Assembly (NCBI RefSeq): GCF_024628865.1
Contig: NZ_CP102384.1
Location: 1,127,001 to 1,191,000, forward strand
Length of the DNA: 64,000 nucleotides
Origin: Sphingopyxis sp. DBS4
GTDB taxonomy: Bacteria > Pseudomonadota > Alphaproteobacteria > Sphingomonadales > Sphingomonadaceae
Reading direction: 5' to 3'
The number at the start of each line of letters is the position of its first letter. The stretch's first letter is position 1. Below the pieces are notes generated by a model. That model made no database searches and had not been told where the DNA came from. It saw only the letters and a program-made list of their open reading frames with translations. Positions 17,139 through 25,390 of the stretch are shown piece after piece. The position numbers and the translations under genes are program-made.

Positions 17139-18458
17139 ATGGCGGATGATCTGTTCGCCGATCAGGAGCCGCCGGCCTCCGTCACCCCCGGCGATGGGCC
17201 GCTTGCCGAACGGCTACGGCCGAAGACGCTGTCCGATGTCGTCGGGCAGGAACATCTGACCGGCCCGGACGGTGCGATCGGCCGCATGGTCGCGGCGGGG
17301 CAATTGTCGTCGATCATCCTCTGGGGACCACCGGGCACCGGCAAGACGACGATCGCGCGGCTGCTCGCCGAAGCGGTCGGCCTGCGCTTCGCGCCGCTGT
17401 CGGCGGTCTTTTCGGGGGTTGCCGATCTCAAGAAGGCGTTCGCAGATGCTGAGAAGATGGCGGCGGCGGGCAGGCGCACATTGCTGTTCGTCGACGAGAT
17501 TCACCGCTTCAACCGCGCCCAGCAGGACGGCTTTCTCCCCTTCGTCGAGCGCGGCACCGTCGTGCTCGTCGGCGCGACGACCGAGAACCCCAGCTTCGCG
17601 CTCAACGCCGCGCTGCTCAGCCGCGCGCAGGTTCTCGTGCTCCATCGCCTCGGCGAAACGGCGCTTGGCACGCTGATCGAGCGCGCCGAAGCGGAGATCG
17701 GCCAGCGCCTGCCGGTCACCGCCGAAGCGCGCGCCGCGCTGATCGCGAGCGCCGACGGCGACGGGCGCTTCCTGCTCAATCAGGTCGAGACGCTGTTTTC
17801 GGTGACGATCGAACGGCCGCTCGATCCCGGCGAGCTTGCGCAATTCCTGCACCGCCGCATGCCCGTCTACGACAAGGACCGCGACGGTCATTACAATCTC
17901 ATCTCGGCGCTGCACAAGGCAATGCGCGGATCGGACTCGCAGGCGTCGCTATACTGGCTGGCGCGGATGCTCGTCGCGGGCGAGGAGCCGCTCTATGTCC
18001 TGCGTCGCATCACCCGTTTCGCGAGCGAGGACATCGGCCTCGCCGACCCGCAGGCGCTGGTGCAATGCCTTGCCGCGAAGGACGCCTATCAATTCCTCGG
18101 CTCACCGGAAGGCGAACTCGCGATCGTGCAGGCATGCCTCTACTGCGCGACCGCGCCCAAATCGAATGCCGCCTATATGGCGCAGAAGGCCGCATGGCGC
18201 GCGGCGCGCGACACCGGCAGCCTCGCGCCGCCCGCGAATATCCTCAACGCCCCGACCAAGCTGATGAAGGATCTCGGCTATGGCGCGGGCTATGCCTACG
18301 ACCATGACGCGCCCGAGGGATTTTCGGGCGCCAATTACTGGCCCGACGAAATGAAACCCCTCGACCTCTACCGCCCCGTCGATCGCGGTTTCGAGAAACG
18401 GATCGCCGAGCGCATGGCTTGGTGGGACGAGCGGCGGCGCGAGGGCAGGGGCGGATAG
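17139..18458 (+). CDS. rarA: Replication-associated recombination protein A (RarA/MgsA)
   Basis: 439 residues, clamp-loader-like AAA+ ATPase. Walker A is G63-P-P-G-T-G-K-T-T71 and Walker B is in 'LLFVDEIHRFN'. The C-terminal tetramerisation region includes 'RRITRFASEDIGLADP' and 'NYWPDEMKP'. RarA acts at stalled forks and gaps, working with SSB and recombination proteins. It starts one base after the glycosyltransferase stop and ends directly at the start of the YjbR-like gene, so it belongs to a compact operon. Confidence 0.95.
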   Translation: MADDLFADQEPPASVTPGDGPLAERLRPKTLSDVVGQEHLTGPDGAIGRMVAAGQLSSIILWGPPGTGKTTIARLLAEAVGLRFAPLSAVFSGVADLKKAFADAEKMAAAGRRTLLFVDEIHRFNRAQQDGFLPFVERGTVVLVGATTENPSFALNAALLSRAQVLVLHRLGETALGTLIERAEAEIGQRLPVTAEARAALIASADGDGRFLLNQVETLFSVTIERPLDPGELAQFLHRRMPVYDKDRDGHYNLISALHKAMRGSDSQASLYWLARMLVAGEEPLYVLRRITRFASEDIGLADPQALVQCLAAKDAYQFLGSPEGELAIVQACLYCATAPKSNAAYMAQKAAWRAARDTGSLAPPANILNAPTKLMKDLGYGAGYAYDHDAPEGFSGANYWPDEMKPLDLYRPVDRGFEKRIAERMAWWDERRREGRGG

Positions 18459-18812
18459 ATGGCGGCGCGCTTCGACAATTGGGACGATGTGGTCGCTTTC
18501 GCGCTCGCGCTCCCCGACGTCGAGATGGCGCCCTTCTATGGCACGCCGTGCCCCAAGGTGAGCGGCAAGGCCTTCGTGTCGCCGGGACGCGAGGCGGGCA
18601 GCTTTCATGTCATGGCCCCGCACGAGGAAAAGGAGGTGCTGCTTGAAACCGATCCCGACAGCTTCTGGCAGACTCCGCATTACGAAGGCTGGCCCGGCCT
18701 GCTCGTCCGCTATGGTCCGCACGATCCCGGGCGGGTCGCCGACGTCATCCGCCGTGCCTGGTGGGACCGCGCGAAGAAAACGCAGCGCGCGGCGTTCGGC
18801 GAACGGCCCTGA
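18459..18812 (+). CDS. MmcQ/YjbR family protein
   Basis: 117 residues of the MmcQ/YjbR double-wing fold, known for a DNA-binding-like surface. Signatures are 'ALALPDVEMAPFYGTPCPKV', 'LLETDPDSFWQTPHYEGWPGLLVRYG' and the terminal 'RRAWWDRAKKTQR'. Function unknown beyond the fold. Its ATG follows the rarA stop with no gap, and its stop is one base before the next start, so it is translationally coupled on both sides. Confidence 0.87.
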   Translation: MAARFDNWDDVVAFALALPDVEMAPFYGTPCPKVSGKAFVSPGREAGSFHVMAPHEEKEVLLETDPDSFWQTPHYEGWPGLLVRYGPHDPGRVADVIRRAWWDRAKKTQRAAFGERP

Positions 18813-18813
18813 G

Positions 18814-20169
18814 ATGCTGGCGCGCGCCGCTTTCGGCCTGGCACTCGCGGCCGCCGCGCTTCCGGTGCAGGCGGCCACCGAGATCGATCGGGCCTGGGCG
18901 GCCGGCTATCGCGCGGCCTTCACCTGCTCGGCGTTGTGGAATGGTGCGGGCAAGCCGCTGGAGGCGATCGAACGCGACGAACTGACCGGCATTTATCTCG
19001 AGATCGAGGCTGATGTGCACGCGCTGAACGCCGATGTCGACGACAAGGCGAAGGTCGTCCGCGTCAGGTATCGGGACGACATGCCGCCGCGCCTTGCGCA
19101 GTGGATAACCGGCGAAGGGTGCGTCACGCTGCCGATCGGCGCCGCCCCGATACCGATCGCCGGCTTCACGGGCGCCGCCCGCCCGGTGCTCGACGATCAG
19201 CCATGGCCGATGGGCGACAGGGATGCGCGCGCGCCGGTCCCGCGCGGCTTTACGCCGTTTGCGAGCGCGGCGGAGGCTGTCGCGGCCTATGGCGGGCGGA
19301 CGAGTTCGCTGCTGATCGTCAAGAACGGCCGGATTGTCGTCGAGCGCTATTGGGGCGGGCACGATGTTCACACCGCGCAGCGCACCTTCTCGGTCGCCAA
19401 GTCGATGGCGGCGACGCTGATCGGTCATGCAGTGCTGCAAGGCTCGGTCGATGTGAAGGCGCCCGCGCTGATCGCCGAATGGCAGTCGCCGGGCGACCCG
19501 CGCGCGGCGATCACGACCGAGCAGCTCATGCGCATGGCGAGCGGGCTGACCAGCGACACGGCGGGCAATCGCAGTGACGCCATCTATATGGGCGGTGCAT
19601 CGGTGCGTCAGTGGACGACGCAATGGCCGCTGCTCAATCCGCCGGGCACGCAGTACCGCTACGCCAATAACGACACGCTGCTCGCGACGCTGTCGCTGAA
19701 GGCAGCCGAGGCGAAGGCGGGCCGCACGCTCGACCCCAACGCCTTCTTCGACCGCATCGGCATGACGCGCACCTTTGCCGAGCATGACAAGGACGGCGAC
19801 TATATCCTGTCGAGTCAGGTGTGGACCACCGCGCGCGACCTGGCGCGGCTCGGCCTCCTCTACCAGAATGACGGGAGGTGGCGGGGCGAGCGCCTGCTGC
19901 CCGTCGACTGGCGCCGCTTCGTCACCGCGCCGACCGGACCGCAGCCCGAGGGAGCGTTCGGCTACGGCGCCTGTTTCTGGCTGTTGAACAAGTCCGAAGG
20001 CATCCCAGCCGATGCTTTCGGAGCCTTCGGCAACCGCGGCCAATATCTGGTGGTCATCCCCTCGCGCCAACTCGTCATCGTCCGTCAGGGTTACGACGAT
20101 GGAAAGCAGCGGCTCGACATCGCTAAGCTGGTCGCTGCCATCGTCGCGGCGGACGGGAAGGGGCCATAG
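18814..20169 (+). CDS. Serine hydrolase of the beta-lactamase/DD-peptidase family, exported
   Basis: 451 residues with a signal peptide (cleavage probably after 'ALPVQA'). A 120-residue N-terminal region is unique. It is followed by a class C-type beta-lactamase fold with S193-V-A-K196 and Y283-A-N285. The third motif is probably in 'GNRGQYLVVIP'. Such proteins are periplasmic esterases, amidases or DD-peptidases; the substrate is not evident. The start at 18814 overlaps nothing and lies one base past the YjbR-like stop. It is the last gene of the operon and runs into a repeat. Confidence 0.85.
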   Translation: MLARAAFGLALAAAALPVQAATEIDRAWAAGYRAAFTCSALWNGAGKPLEAIERDELTGIYLEIEADVHALNADVDDKAKVVRVRYRDDMPPRLAQWITGEGCVTLPIGAAPIPIAGFTGAARPVLDDQPWPMGDRDARAPVPRGFTPFASAAEAVAAYGGRTSSLLIVKNGRIVVERYWGGHDVHTAQRTFSVAKSMAATLIGHAVLQGSVDVKAPALIAEWQSPGDPRAAITTEQLMRMASGLTSDTAGNRSDAIYMGGASVRQWTTQWPLLNPPGTQYRYANNDTLLATLSLKAAEAKAGRTLDPNAFFDRIGMTRTFAEHDKDGDYILSSQVWTTARDLARLGLLYQNDGRWRGERLLPVDWRRFVTAPTGPQPEGAFGYGACFWLLNKSEGIPADAFGAFGNRGQYLVVIPSRQLVIVRQGYDDGKQRLDIAKLVAAIVAADGKGP

Positions 20170-20209
20170 AGCGAGAACGGGTTAGACTGAAACCCTGCCA
20201 TCCTTGTCT

Positions 20210-20287
20210 CGTCATCCCGGCGAAGGCCGGGATCTCGCCGGTGCGTCAGGTCGAGAGGGTGAGATCCCGGCCTTCGCCGGGATGACG
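20210..20287. repeat. 78-bp extragenic inverted repeat, 'CGTCATCCCGGCGAAGGCC' family, copy 2
   Basis: Arms 20210-20236 and 20261-20287 match the copy at 14255-14332 in sequence, arm length and spacer length. It lies in a convergent gap, where it could end transcription from both sides. Confidence 0.87.
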
Positions 20288-20309
20288 AGATAGCCAAAAC
20301 TATCCTGCC

Positions 20310-20726
20310 CTAATCCATCCCCGGATAGCGATTGAACGTCGGCATTTCGTCCAGCTTCTCCATCCAGCCGATGCGCTCGGCAATCTGGATCTGCGCGCCG
20401 GCGGGGATCAGGTCCGGATCGTCGAGCGTTGCCGACTGGACGTCGATCTGGCCCGGAAAAATCGCCTCGTTGGTATAGAAGAGGCCGGTGCCGCAATCGG
20501 CGCAGAAATGGCGCCGGCCATGTTCGGATGATACATAGATTTTGGGCGTGCCGGTCATCTCCAGATCGGCCTGATTGACCAGCGCCCAGCCGACCATCGG
20601 CGCGCCGGCATGGCGGCGGCAGTCGCGGCAATGGCACAGCGCATGATGTTCGACCGCGGTCGGTATCGAATAGCGGATCGCGCCGCAATGGCACTGGCCG
20701 CTGGCTCGGGTGGGGGATTCGGTCAT
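20310..20726 (-). CDS. GFA family (glutathione-dependent formaldehyde-activating-like) protein
   Basis: 138 residues with the zinc-binding cysteines of the GFA/CENP-V fold: 'QCHCGAIRY', 'CHCRDCRRHAG' and 'HFCADCGTGLF'. Despite the family name, a formaldehyde reaction is doubtful for most members, and none is claimed here. It is a single gene convergent with the serine hydrolase and is followed upstream by ptsP in the opposite order of transcription on the same strand. Confidence 0.9.
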   Translation of the reverse strand: MTESPTRASGQCHCGAIRYSIPTAVEHHALCHCRDCRRHAGAPMVGWALVNQADLEMTGTPKIYVSSEHGRRHFCADCGTGLFYTNEAIFPGQIDVQSATLDDPDLIPAGAQIQIAERIGWMEKLDEMPTFNRYPGMD

Positions 20727-20791
20727 GATCGCTCTCCTTCTGATGAGAACATATCATAAACATTATTCGAGTCCAGCAGCACTGACCGGCG

Positions 20792-23089
20792 CTAGTCGCC
20801 CAGATCGACCTTATGGGCCTTGGCCCAATCCTGATATTGTCCGCGCGGGTCCGCCGCGGGGTGGGCCAGGATGGCCGGCATATCCGCGCGTAGCGCGCCC
20901 AGGTCGAGCGAGCGGATCATCGCCTTGACCGGGCCGACCCCCGCCGGCGTGATTGACAGCCGTTCGATGCCGAGGCCGAGGAGCGCCATCGCCTCCAACG
21001 GACGTCCCGCCATTTCTCCGCACACGCCGAGTGTGACCTTGCTGCCCGACACCAGCTTCACGACGCGCGCGAGATAGCGCATGACCGTCGGCGACAGCCA
21101 GTCGTAGCGTTCGGCAAGCCGCGGGTGCGCGCGATCAGCGGCGAAGAGGAACTGGGTGAGGTCGTTGGTGCCGATCGACAGAAAGTCGAGATGCGGCAGC
21201 ATCAGATCGAGCGTCTCGACCAGCCCCGGCACTTCGAGCATCGCGCCATAGCGGATCGCGACCGGCAGCTTTTTGTTGTGGCTCGCGAGCCAGGCGCGCT
21301 GCTTGACGAACAGCTCGCGCGCTGCCTCATATTCCCAGGGTTCCGATACCATCGGAAACATGACGTTGAGCGTCCGGCCGGCCGCCGCCTCCATCAGCGC
21401 GCGCGCCTGTACCTTCAGCAGTCCTTCGCGTTCGAGCGCCAGGCGCAGCGCGCGCCAGCCCATCGCGGGATTTTCCTCCTGCTCGGAATCCTCCATGTTC
21501 ATATAGGGCAGCACCTTGTCGCCGCCGATATCGACCGTCCGGAAGATGACCGGCCGGTCGCCCGCCGCGTCGAGGACGTCGCGGTAGAGCCGCTGCTGCC
21601 GCTCGCGCTGCGGCAGCGTCGCCGAGACGAGGAACTGGAATTCGGTGCGGAACAGCCCGATGCCGCGCGCCCCGGTCAGGTCGAGCGCGGCGACGTCCTC
21701 GCGCAGCCCTGCATTGATCATCAGCTCGATCGGCACGCCGTCCTTTGTAATCGCGGGCAGATCGCGCAGTGCGGCCAGATCGGCGCGGCGCTTTTGCGTG
21801 ATTTCGAGCTTGGCGTCGAAGGCATCCTGCACGGCCTGGGTCGGGCGGACGTGGACGGTGCCCGCGCCGGCATCGAGCAGCAGCAGGTCGCCCTCACGGA
21901 TCGAGGAGCGCACGTCGCGGACGCGGCCGATGACCGGAACCCCCATGGCGCGCGCGACGATGATGACGTGCGCGGTCAGCGACCCTTCTTCGAGAACCAC
22001 GCCTTTCAGCCGGCGGCGATCATATTCGAGCAGTTCGGCGGGGCCGAGGTTGCGTGCGATCAGGATCGAATCCTGCCGTAGGCCCATCTGCGCCGCGGTG
22101 CCCATCTGCCCCGACACGATGCGGATCAGTCGGTTCGACAAATCCTCCAGATCGTGCATCCTATCGCGCAGCAGCGGATCGTCGATCTGGCGCATCCGCA
22201 TCCGGGTGCGCTGCTGGACGCGCTCGATTGCGGCCTCGGCGGTCAGGCCGCTGTCGATCGCTTCGTTGATCCGGCGTGACCAGCCCTCGTCATAGGCGAA
22301 CATCTTGTAGGTCTCGAGAACCTCTTCCTGCTCGCCGCCGATGCCGAATTCGGCCTGGCTCGTCATGCGGTCGATCTGTTCGCGCATCTTGTCGAATGCG
22401 GCATAGACGCGGTGGCGCTCGGCCTCGACATCGTCGGCGACCGTATGTTCGATGGTAATGCGCGGCTGGTGAAAGACCGCGATGCCCGCGCCCATGCCGT
22501 CGACGAGCTTTTGCCCCGACAATCGCTGCGCCGACTGATCGGCGGCTGCGGCGTCGATGCGCGCGGTGGTGTCGACCAGATCGGCGTTGGCGATCAGTTC
22601 GGACAGCACCATCGCGACGGTCTGCAGCGTCTCTATCTCTATCTCTTCATAGCGGCGTGGATCGCTATGCTGGACGCAGAGCACGCCGACCGCCTGCTCG
22701 CGGCGGATGATCGGCACGCCGGCGAAGCTGTGGAAGAGTTCTTCGCCGGTTTCGGGACGATAGGAATAATCCGGGTGCGCCGCCGCCTCGTCGAGGTTTA
22801 GCGTCTCGATCTGCGCGGCGATCGTGCCGACAAGGCCTTCGCCGAGCGCGAGGCGGGTGACGTGCACCGCCTCCTGCTTGAGGCCGCGCGTCGCATAGAG
22901 TTCAAGCGTTCCGTCGCGCAGCAGATAGATGGAGCAGACCTCGCTGTGCAGGCATTCGCCGATGATGCCGACGACCTGATTGAGCTTGCTCTGCGCATTG
23001 CTGCGCGCCGCCATGACCTCGTGCAGTCGGGTCAGGATGGTGCGCGCCGACTGGGCGGCCGACGTCGGCGGAGGCGGGGCGTTGGTCAT
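20792..23089 (-). CDS. ptsP: PtsP, nitrogen-type PTS enzyme I (EI-Ntr)
   Basis: 765 residues: an N-terminal GAF domain (about 17-165), the PEP-utiliser N-terminal and swivelling domains with the phosphorylated H374 in 'SLTAHVIIVARAMGVPVIG', and a C-terminal PEP-binding barrel with 'GVCGEMAGRP'. It transfers phosphate from PEP to NPr, which feeds EIIA-Ntr. This regulatory relay links nitrogen status (the GAF domain senses glutamine in studied relatives) to potassium, stress and polymer metabolism. No ptsN or ptsO gene is adjacent. gltBD, also linked to glutamine/glutamate balance, lies elsewhere in the window. Confidence 0.95.
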   Translation of the reverse strand: MTNAPPPPTSAAQSARTILTRLHEVMAARSNAQSKLNQVVGIIGECLHSEVCSIYLLRDGTLELYATRGLKQEAVHVTRLALGEGLVGTIAAQIETLNLDEAAAHPDYSYRPETGEELFHSFAGVPIIRREQAVGVLCVQHSDPRRYEEIEIETLQTVAMVLSELIANADLVDTTARIDAAAADQSAQRLSGQKLVDGMGAGIAVFHQPRITIEHTVADDVEAERHRVYAAFDKMREQIDRMTSQAEFGIGGEQEEVLETYKMFAYDEGWSRRINEAIDSGLTAEAAIERVQQRTRMRMRQIDDPLLRDRMHDLEDLSNRLIRIVSGQMGTAAQMGLRQDSILIARNLGPAELLEYDRRRLKGVVLEEGSLTAHVIIVARAMGVPVIGRVRDVRSSIREGDLLLLDAGAGTVHVRPTQAVQDAFDAKLEITQKRRADLAALRDLPAITKDGVPIELMINAGLREDVAALDLTGARGIGLFRTEFQFLVSATLPQRERQQRLYRDVLDAAGDRPVIFRTVDIGGDKVLPYMNMEDSEQEENPAMGWRALRLALEREGLLKVQARALMEAAAGRTLNVMFPMVSEPWEYEAARELFVKQRAWLASHNKKLPVAIRYGAMLEVPGLVETLDLMLPHLDFLSIGTNDLTQFLFAADRAHPRLAERYDWLSPTVMRYLARVVKLVSGSKVTLGVCGEMAGRPLEAMALLGLGIERLSITPAGVGPVKAMIRSLDLGALRADMPAILAHPAADPRGQYQDWAKAHKVDLGD

Positions 23090-23155
23090 GTCCCGTCCGT
23101 GCTAACAGATGCGATGCCCCGCCGCCAAGGGCGCGCGCGAAATTTCCTGTCGCGA

Positions 23156-23905
23156 TCAGGCGCCGGGGTTGGTCGCCGGTGGCGTCGCCGACGTCGTCGT
23201 TTCGGGAGACGCCGGGCCATAGGGCGCTGCAGGCGTCACGGCCGGAGTGGTCATGATCGCCGGGGGTGGCGCATATTTCGCGTCCCATGCCGCCGCGTCG
23301 AGCTGATACTGGGCATAGGCTTCATAGAAATCGAGGAATGGCTGATCGAGCCGCGCGAGCTGCGCCGGCGCCTGCTCGATGACTTGCGCGCTTGGCGTCG
23401 AGGAAACGAGCTGCGCGATCTCGTTGGCGCGGGCGCAGAAGGCGCGCTGTGCGGGGGGCTGTGCGAAATAATTGAAGAGCTGGGTCGACAAGCGATCGCG
23501 CGGGGCGATTCCGTTGTTGCCATTCTCCTTGCCGAGCTGGGTGATGACCGCCTTTTCGCTCGACTTGATGATCTTCGCATGGGCCTTGATAATATTGTTA
23601 TACGCCGACACCAGCGTTGCTTCCTCGGTGCCGCGGCAACCGATCGCCGCGACGTTGAGGCCGATCTTGAGCTGCCAGAAGGCACGGTCGCCCGAAATAT
23701 TGCTGTTCGCGGTGACGAAATGGCCGTCGATCCCGCGGCCGGGCAGTATCTGCGTCAGCGAAGCATAGCCCGGCGGCAACGGCCGCGGCGGAATGACGAT
23801 CGTGACCGGCGGCGGCGGGGGAGGCGGCGGCGGCGGCGGTTTGGGTGCGCAGGCGGCGACGCTCGCAAGCAGCCCGGCCATGATGATCTTGCGCGACATA
23901 GTCAT
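23156..23905 (-). CDS. Lipoprotein with poly-proline tract, function unknown
   Basis: 249 residues. The signal ends in a lipobox-like 'SVAAC', followed directly by 'APK' and eleven consecutive prolines. The remainder is mostly helical with two Cys ('GCRGTEE' and 'FCARANE') that could pair in the periplasm. The C-terminus is again Pro/Thr-rich. I do not recognise the family. The start at 23905 was chosen over 23899 because GGGGAG lies six bases upstream. It lies 30 bases downstream of the nitronate monooxygenase-like gene, on the same strand. Confidence 0.75.
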   Translation of the reverse strand: MTMSRKIIMAGLLASVAACAPKPPPPPPPPPPPVTIVIPPRPLPPGYASLTQILPGRGIDGHFVTANSNISGDRAFWQLKIGLNVAAIGCRGTEEATLVSAYNNIIKAHAKIIKSSEKAVITQLGKENGNNGIAPRDRLSTQLFNYFAQPPAQRAFCARANEIAQLVSSTPSAQVIEQAPAQLARLDQPFLDFYEAYAQYQLDAAAWDAKYAPPPAIMTTPAVTPAAPYGPASPETTTSATPPATNPGA

Positions 23906-23935
23906 GAAATTCTCCCCAACCGCGAACATGCGGCC

Positions 23936-24940
23936 TCAACCCCGTGCGTGCAATGCGGCTTCGGCCTGTTGCACCAAAGCCGCGATGATATCGGCAACGC
24001 TCTCCTCCGACGTTACCATACCCACCGATTGCCCTGCCATTAACGAACCGCCCTCGACGTCGCCGTCGATGACCGCGCGGCGCAGGGCGCCCGCCCAATA
24101 ATGCTCGATCTGAAGCTGCGCTTCCAGCATGTCGACCTCGCCCGTGTCGAGCAGGTTCGCGACCTCGCGCTGCTTGGCGGTAAAGGCCTCGGTGCCGTTA
24201 TTCTTGAGCGCGCGAACCGGGATCACCGGCAGGCGCGGATCGATCTGCACGCTCGCGACCGCATCGCGCGCGGAGGCGCGGATGAACGCCTTCTTGAAAG
24301 CGGGATGCGCGATGCTTTCGGTCGCGCAGACGAAGCGCGTGCCGAGCTGGACGCCCGAAGCGCCCATCTCCAGATAGCCGGCGATCGCCTCGCCGCGGCC
24401 GATGCCGCCGGCGACGAAGATCGGCACCTCGTCCGCGAGCGTCGGCAGAATTTCCTGCGCCAGCACGCTCGTCGATACGGGGCCGATGTGGCCGCCGGCC
24501 TCCATGCCCTCGATGACCAGCGCATCGACGCCCGACCGGACGAGCTTTTTCGCCAGCGCCAGCGTCGGCGCGAAGCAGATGACCTTCGCGCCCGATGCCT
24601 TGATTGCCTCAAGGCTTCCCTTGGGCGGCAGGCCGCCTGCGAGGACGACATGGCCGACGCCATGCTTTGCGCAGACGTCGATCAGGTCGAAGAGTTGCGG
24701 GTGCATGGTGATCAGGTTGACGCCGAAATTGCGGGTCGCGAGCGTCTTGGTCGCTGCGATCTCGGCATCGAGAAGTTCGGGTGTCATCGCACCGCAGGCG
24801 ATGACGCCGAAGCCGCCCGCGTTGCTGATCGCGCTCACCAGATGGCGCTCCGAGACCCAGCTCATTGCCCCGCACAAAATGGCGTAATCGCTGCCGAGAA
24901 GCACGGTTCCGCGCGCCATAAGATCGTTAAGATTGCTCAT
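23936..24940 (-). CDS. NAD(P)H-dependent flavin oxidoreductase (nitronate monooxygenase-like)
   Basis: 334 residues forming an FMN-binding TIM barrel. Typical segments are 'CGAMSWVSERHLVSAISNAGGFGVIACG', here listed in part, 'VIEGMEAGGHIGP' and 'VPIFVAGGIGRGEAIAGYLEMGASGVQLGTRF'-type phosphate-binding loop. Relatives oxidise nitronates or reduce enoyl groups (FabK-like); the true substrate is unresolved. ATG at 24940 has AAAGG a few bases upstream. It is divergent from the DUF2292/TonB pair. Confidence 0.87.
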   Translation of the reverse strand: MSNLNDLMARGTVLLGSDYAILCGAMSWVSERHLVSAISNAGGFGVIACGAMTPELLDAEIAATKTLATRNFGVNLITMHPQLFDLIDVCAKHGVGHVVLAGGLPPKGSLEAIKASGAKVICFAPTLALAKKLVRSGVDALVIEGMEAGGHIGPVSTSVLAQEILPTLADEVPIFVAGGIGRGEAIAGYLEMGASGVQLGTRFVCATESIAHPAFKKAFIRASARDAVASVQIDPRLPVIPVRALKNNGTEAFTAKQREVANLLDTGEVDMLEAQLQIEHYWAGALRRAVIDGDVEGGSLMAGQSVGMVTSEESVADIIAALVQQAEAALHARG

Positions 24941-25069
24941 CGAAAGCGCCTTTGCCAGCAGTCGCGCGCGGGCGCAATGGATTGCGATAATCGCGCTTTC
25001 GTCCCGCCGTGCGCGGGACTCGGTTCGGCGCGACAACCGGGCCTTTCGGCGCAGAAAGCAAATCAATCA

Positions 25070-25097
25070 TTGTCAACTAAATCACTTGGCATATGCT
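25070..25097 (+). promoter_or_regulatory. Possible sigma-70 promoter for the DUF2292/TonB-receptor unit
   Basis: TTGTCA (25070-25075), a 16-base spacer and TATGCT (25092-25097) form a reasonable -35/-10 pair, 34 bases upstream of the DUF2292 start. The surrounding sequence is unusually AT-rich for this genome. It was found by eye and has no experimental support. Confidence 0.4.
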
Positions 25098-25130
25098 TGG
25101 GGAGCGAATCCACAGGGAAAGGAAATTTGC

Positions 25131-25301
25131 ATGAGCTCCTTCAAGGAGGCCGCCAAAGGCGGGTCCGAGCAAGTGCCCCGCGCCGTCCAGACGGTGCTCG
25201 ACGCGCTTGAAAAGCTGAAGTTCGGCGCCATCCAGCTCACCGTCCACGAGGGGCGGCTGGTGCAGGTCGACGTCACCGAACGCCACCGCTACCCGAACTG
25301 A
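25131..25301 (+). CDS. DUF2292 (YezD-like) small protein
   Basis: 56 residues. The C-terminal half 'KLKFGAIQLTVHEGRLVQVD' is the signature of DUF2292, a short family found next to sulfur or other nutrient uptake genes in many bacteria. The N-terminal half is a charged helix. AAAGGAAA lies upstream of the ATG. The next gene, 89 bases downstream, encodes a TonB receptor, so the pair probably belongs to one uptake unit. The nutrient is unknown; a link to sulfur is suggested only by the company DUF2292 keeps elsewhere. Confidence 0.8.
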   Translation: MSSFKEAAKGGSEQVPRAVQTVLDALEKLKFGAIQLTVHEGRLVQVDVTERHRYPN

Positions 25302-25364
25302 CTTCATTCCCCCGAAAGGGGATCGTTCCATATTTCATGCCGCAGACCGGACCGCCGGATGTGG

Positions 25365-25388
25365 CAATTTTCTTGCAACAGGAAATTG
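25365..25388 (+). promoter_or_regulatory. Hairpin covering the ribosome binding site of the TonB receptor
   Basis: CAATTTTC (25365-25372) can pair with GGAAATTG (25381-25388) around an 8-base loop, with one G-U wobble. The second arm contains the Shine-Dalgarno GGAA and ends two bases before the ATG at 25391. If formed in the mRNA it would hide the ribosome site. Confidence 0.45.
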
Positions 25389-25390
25389 TC

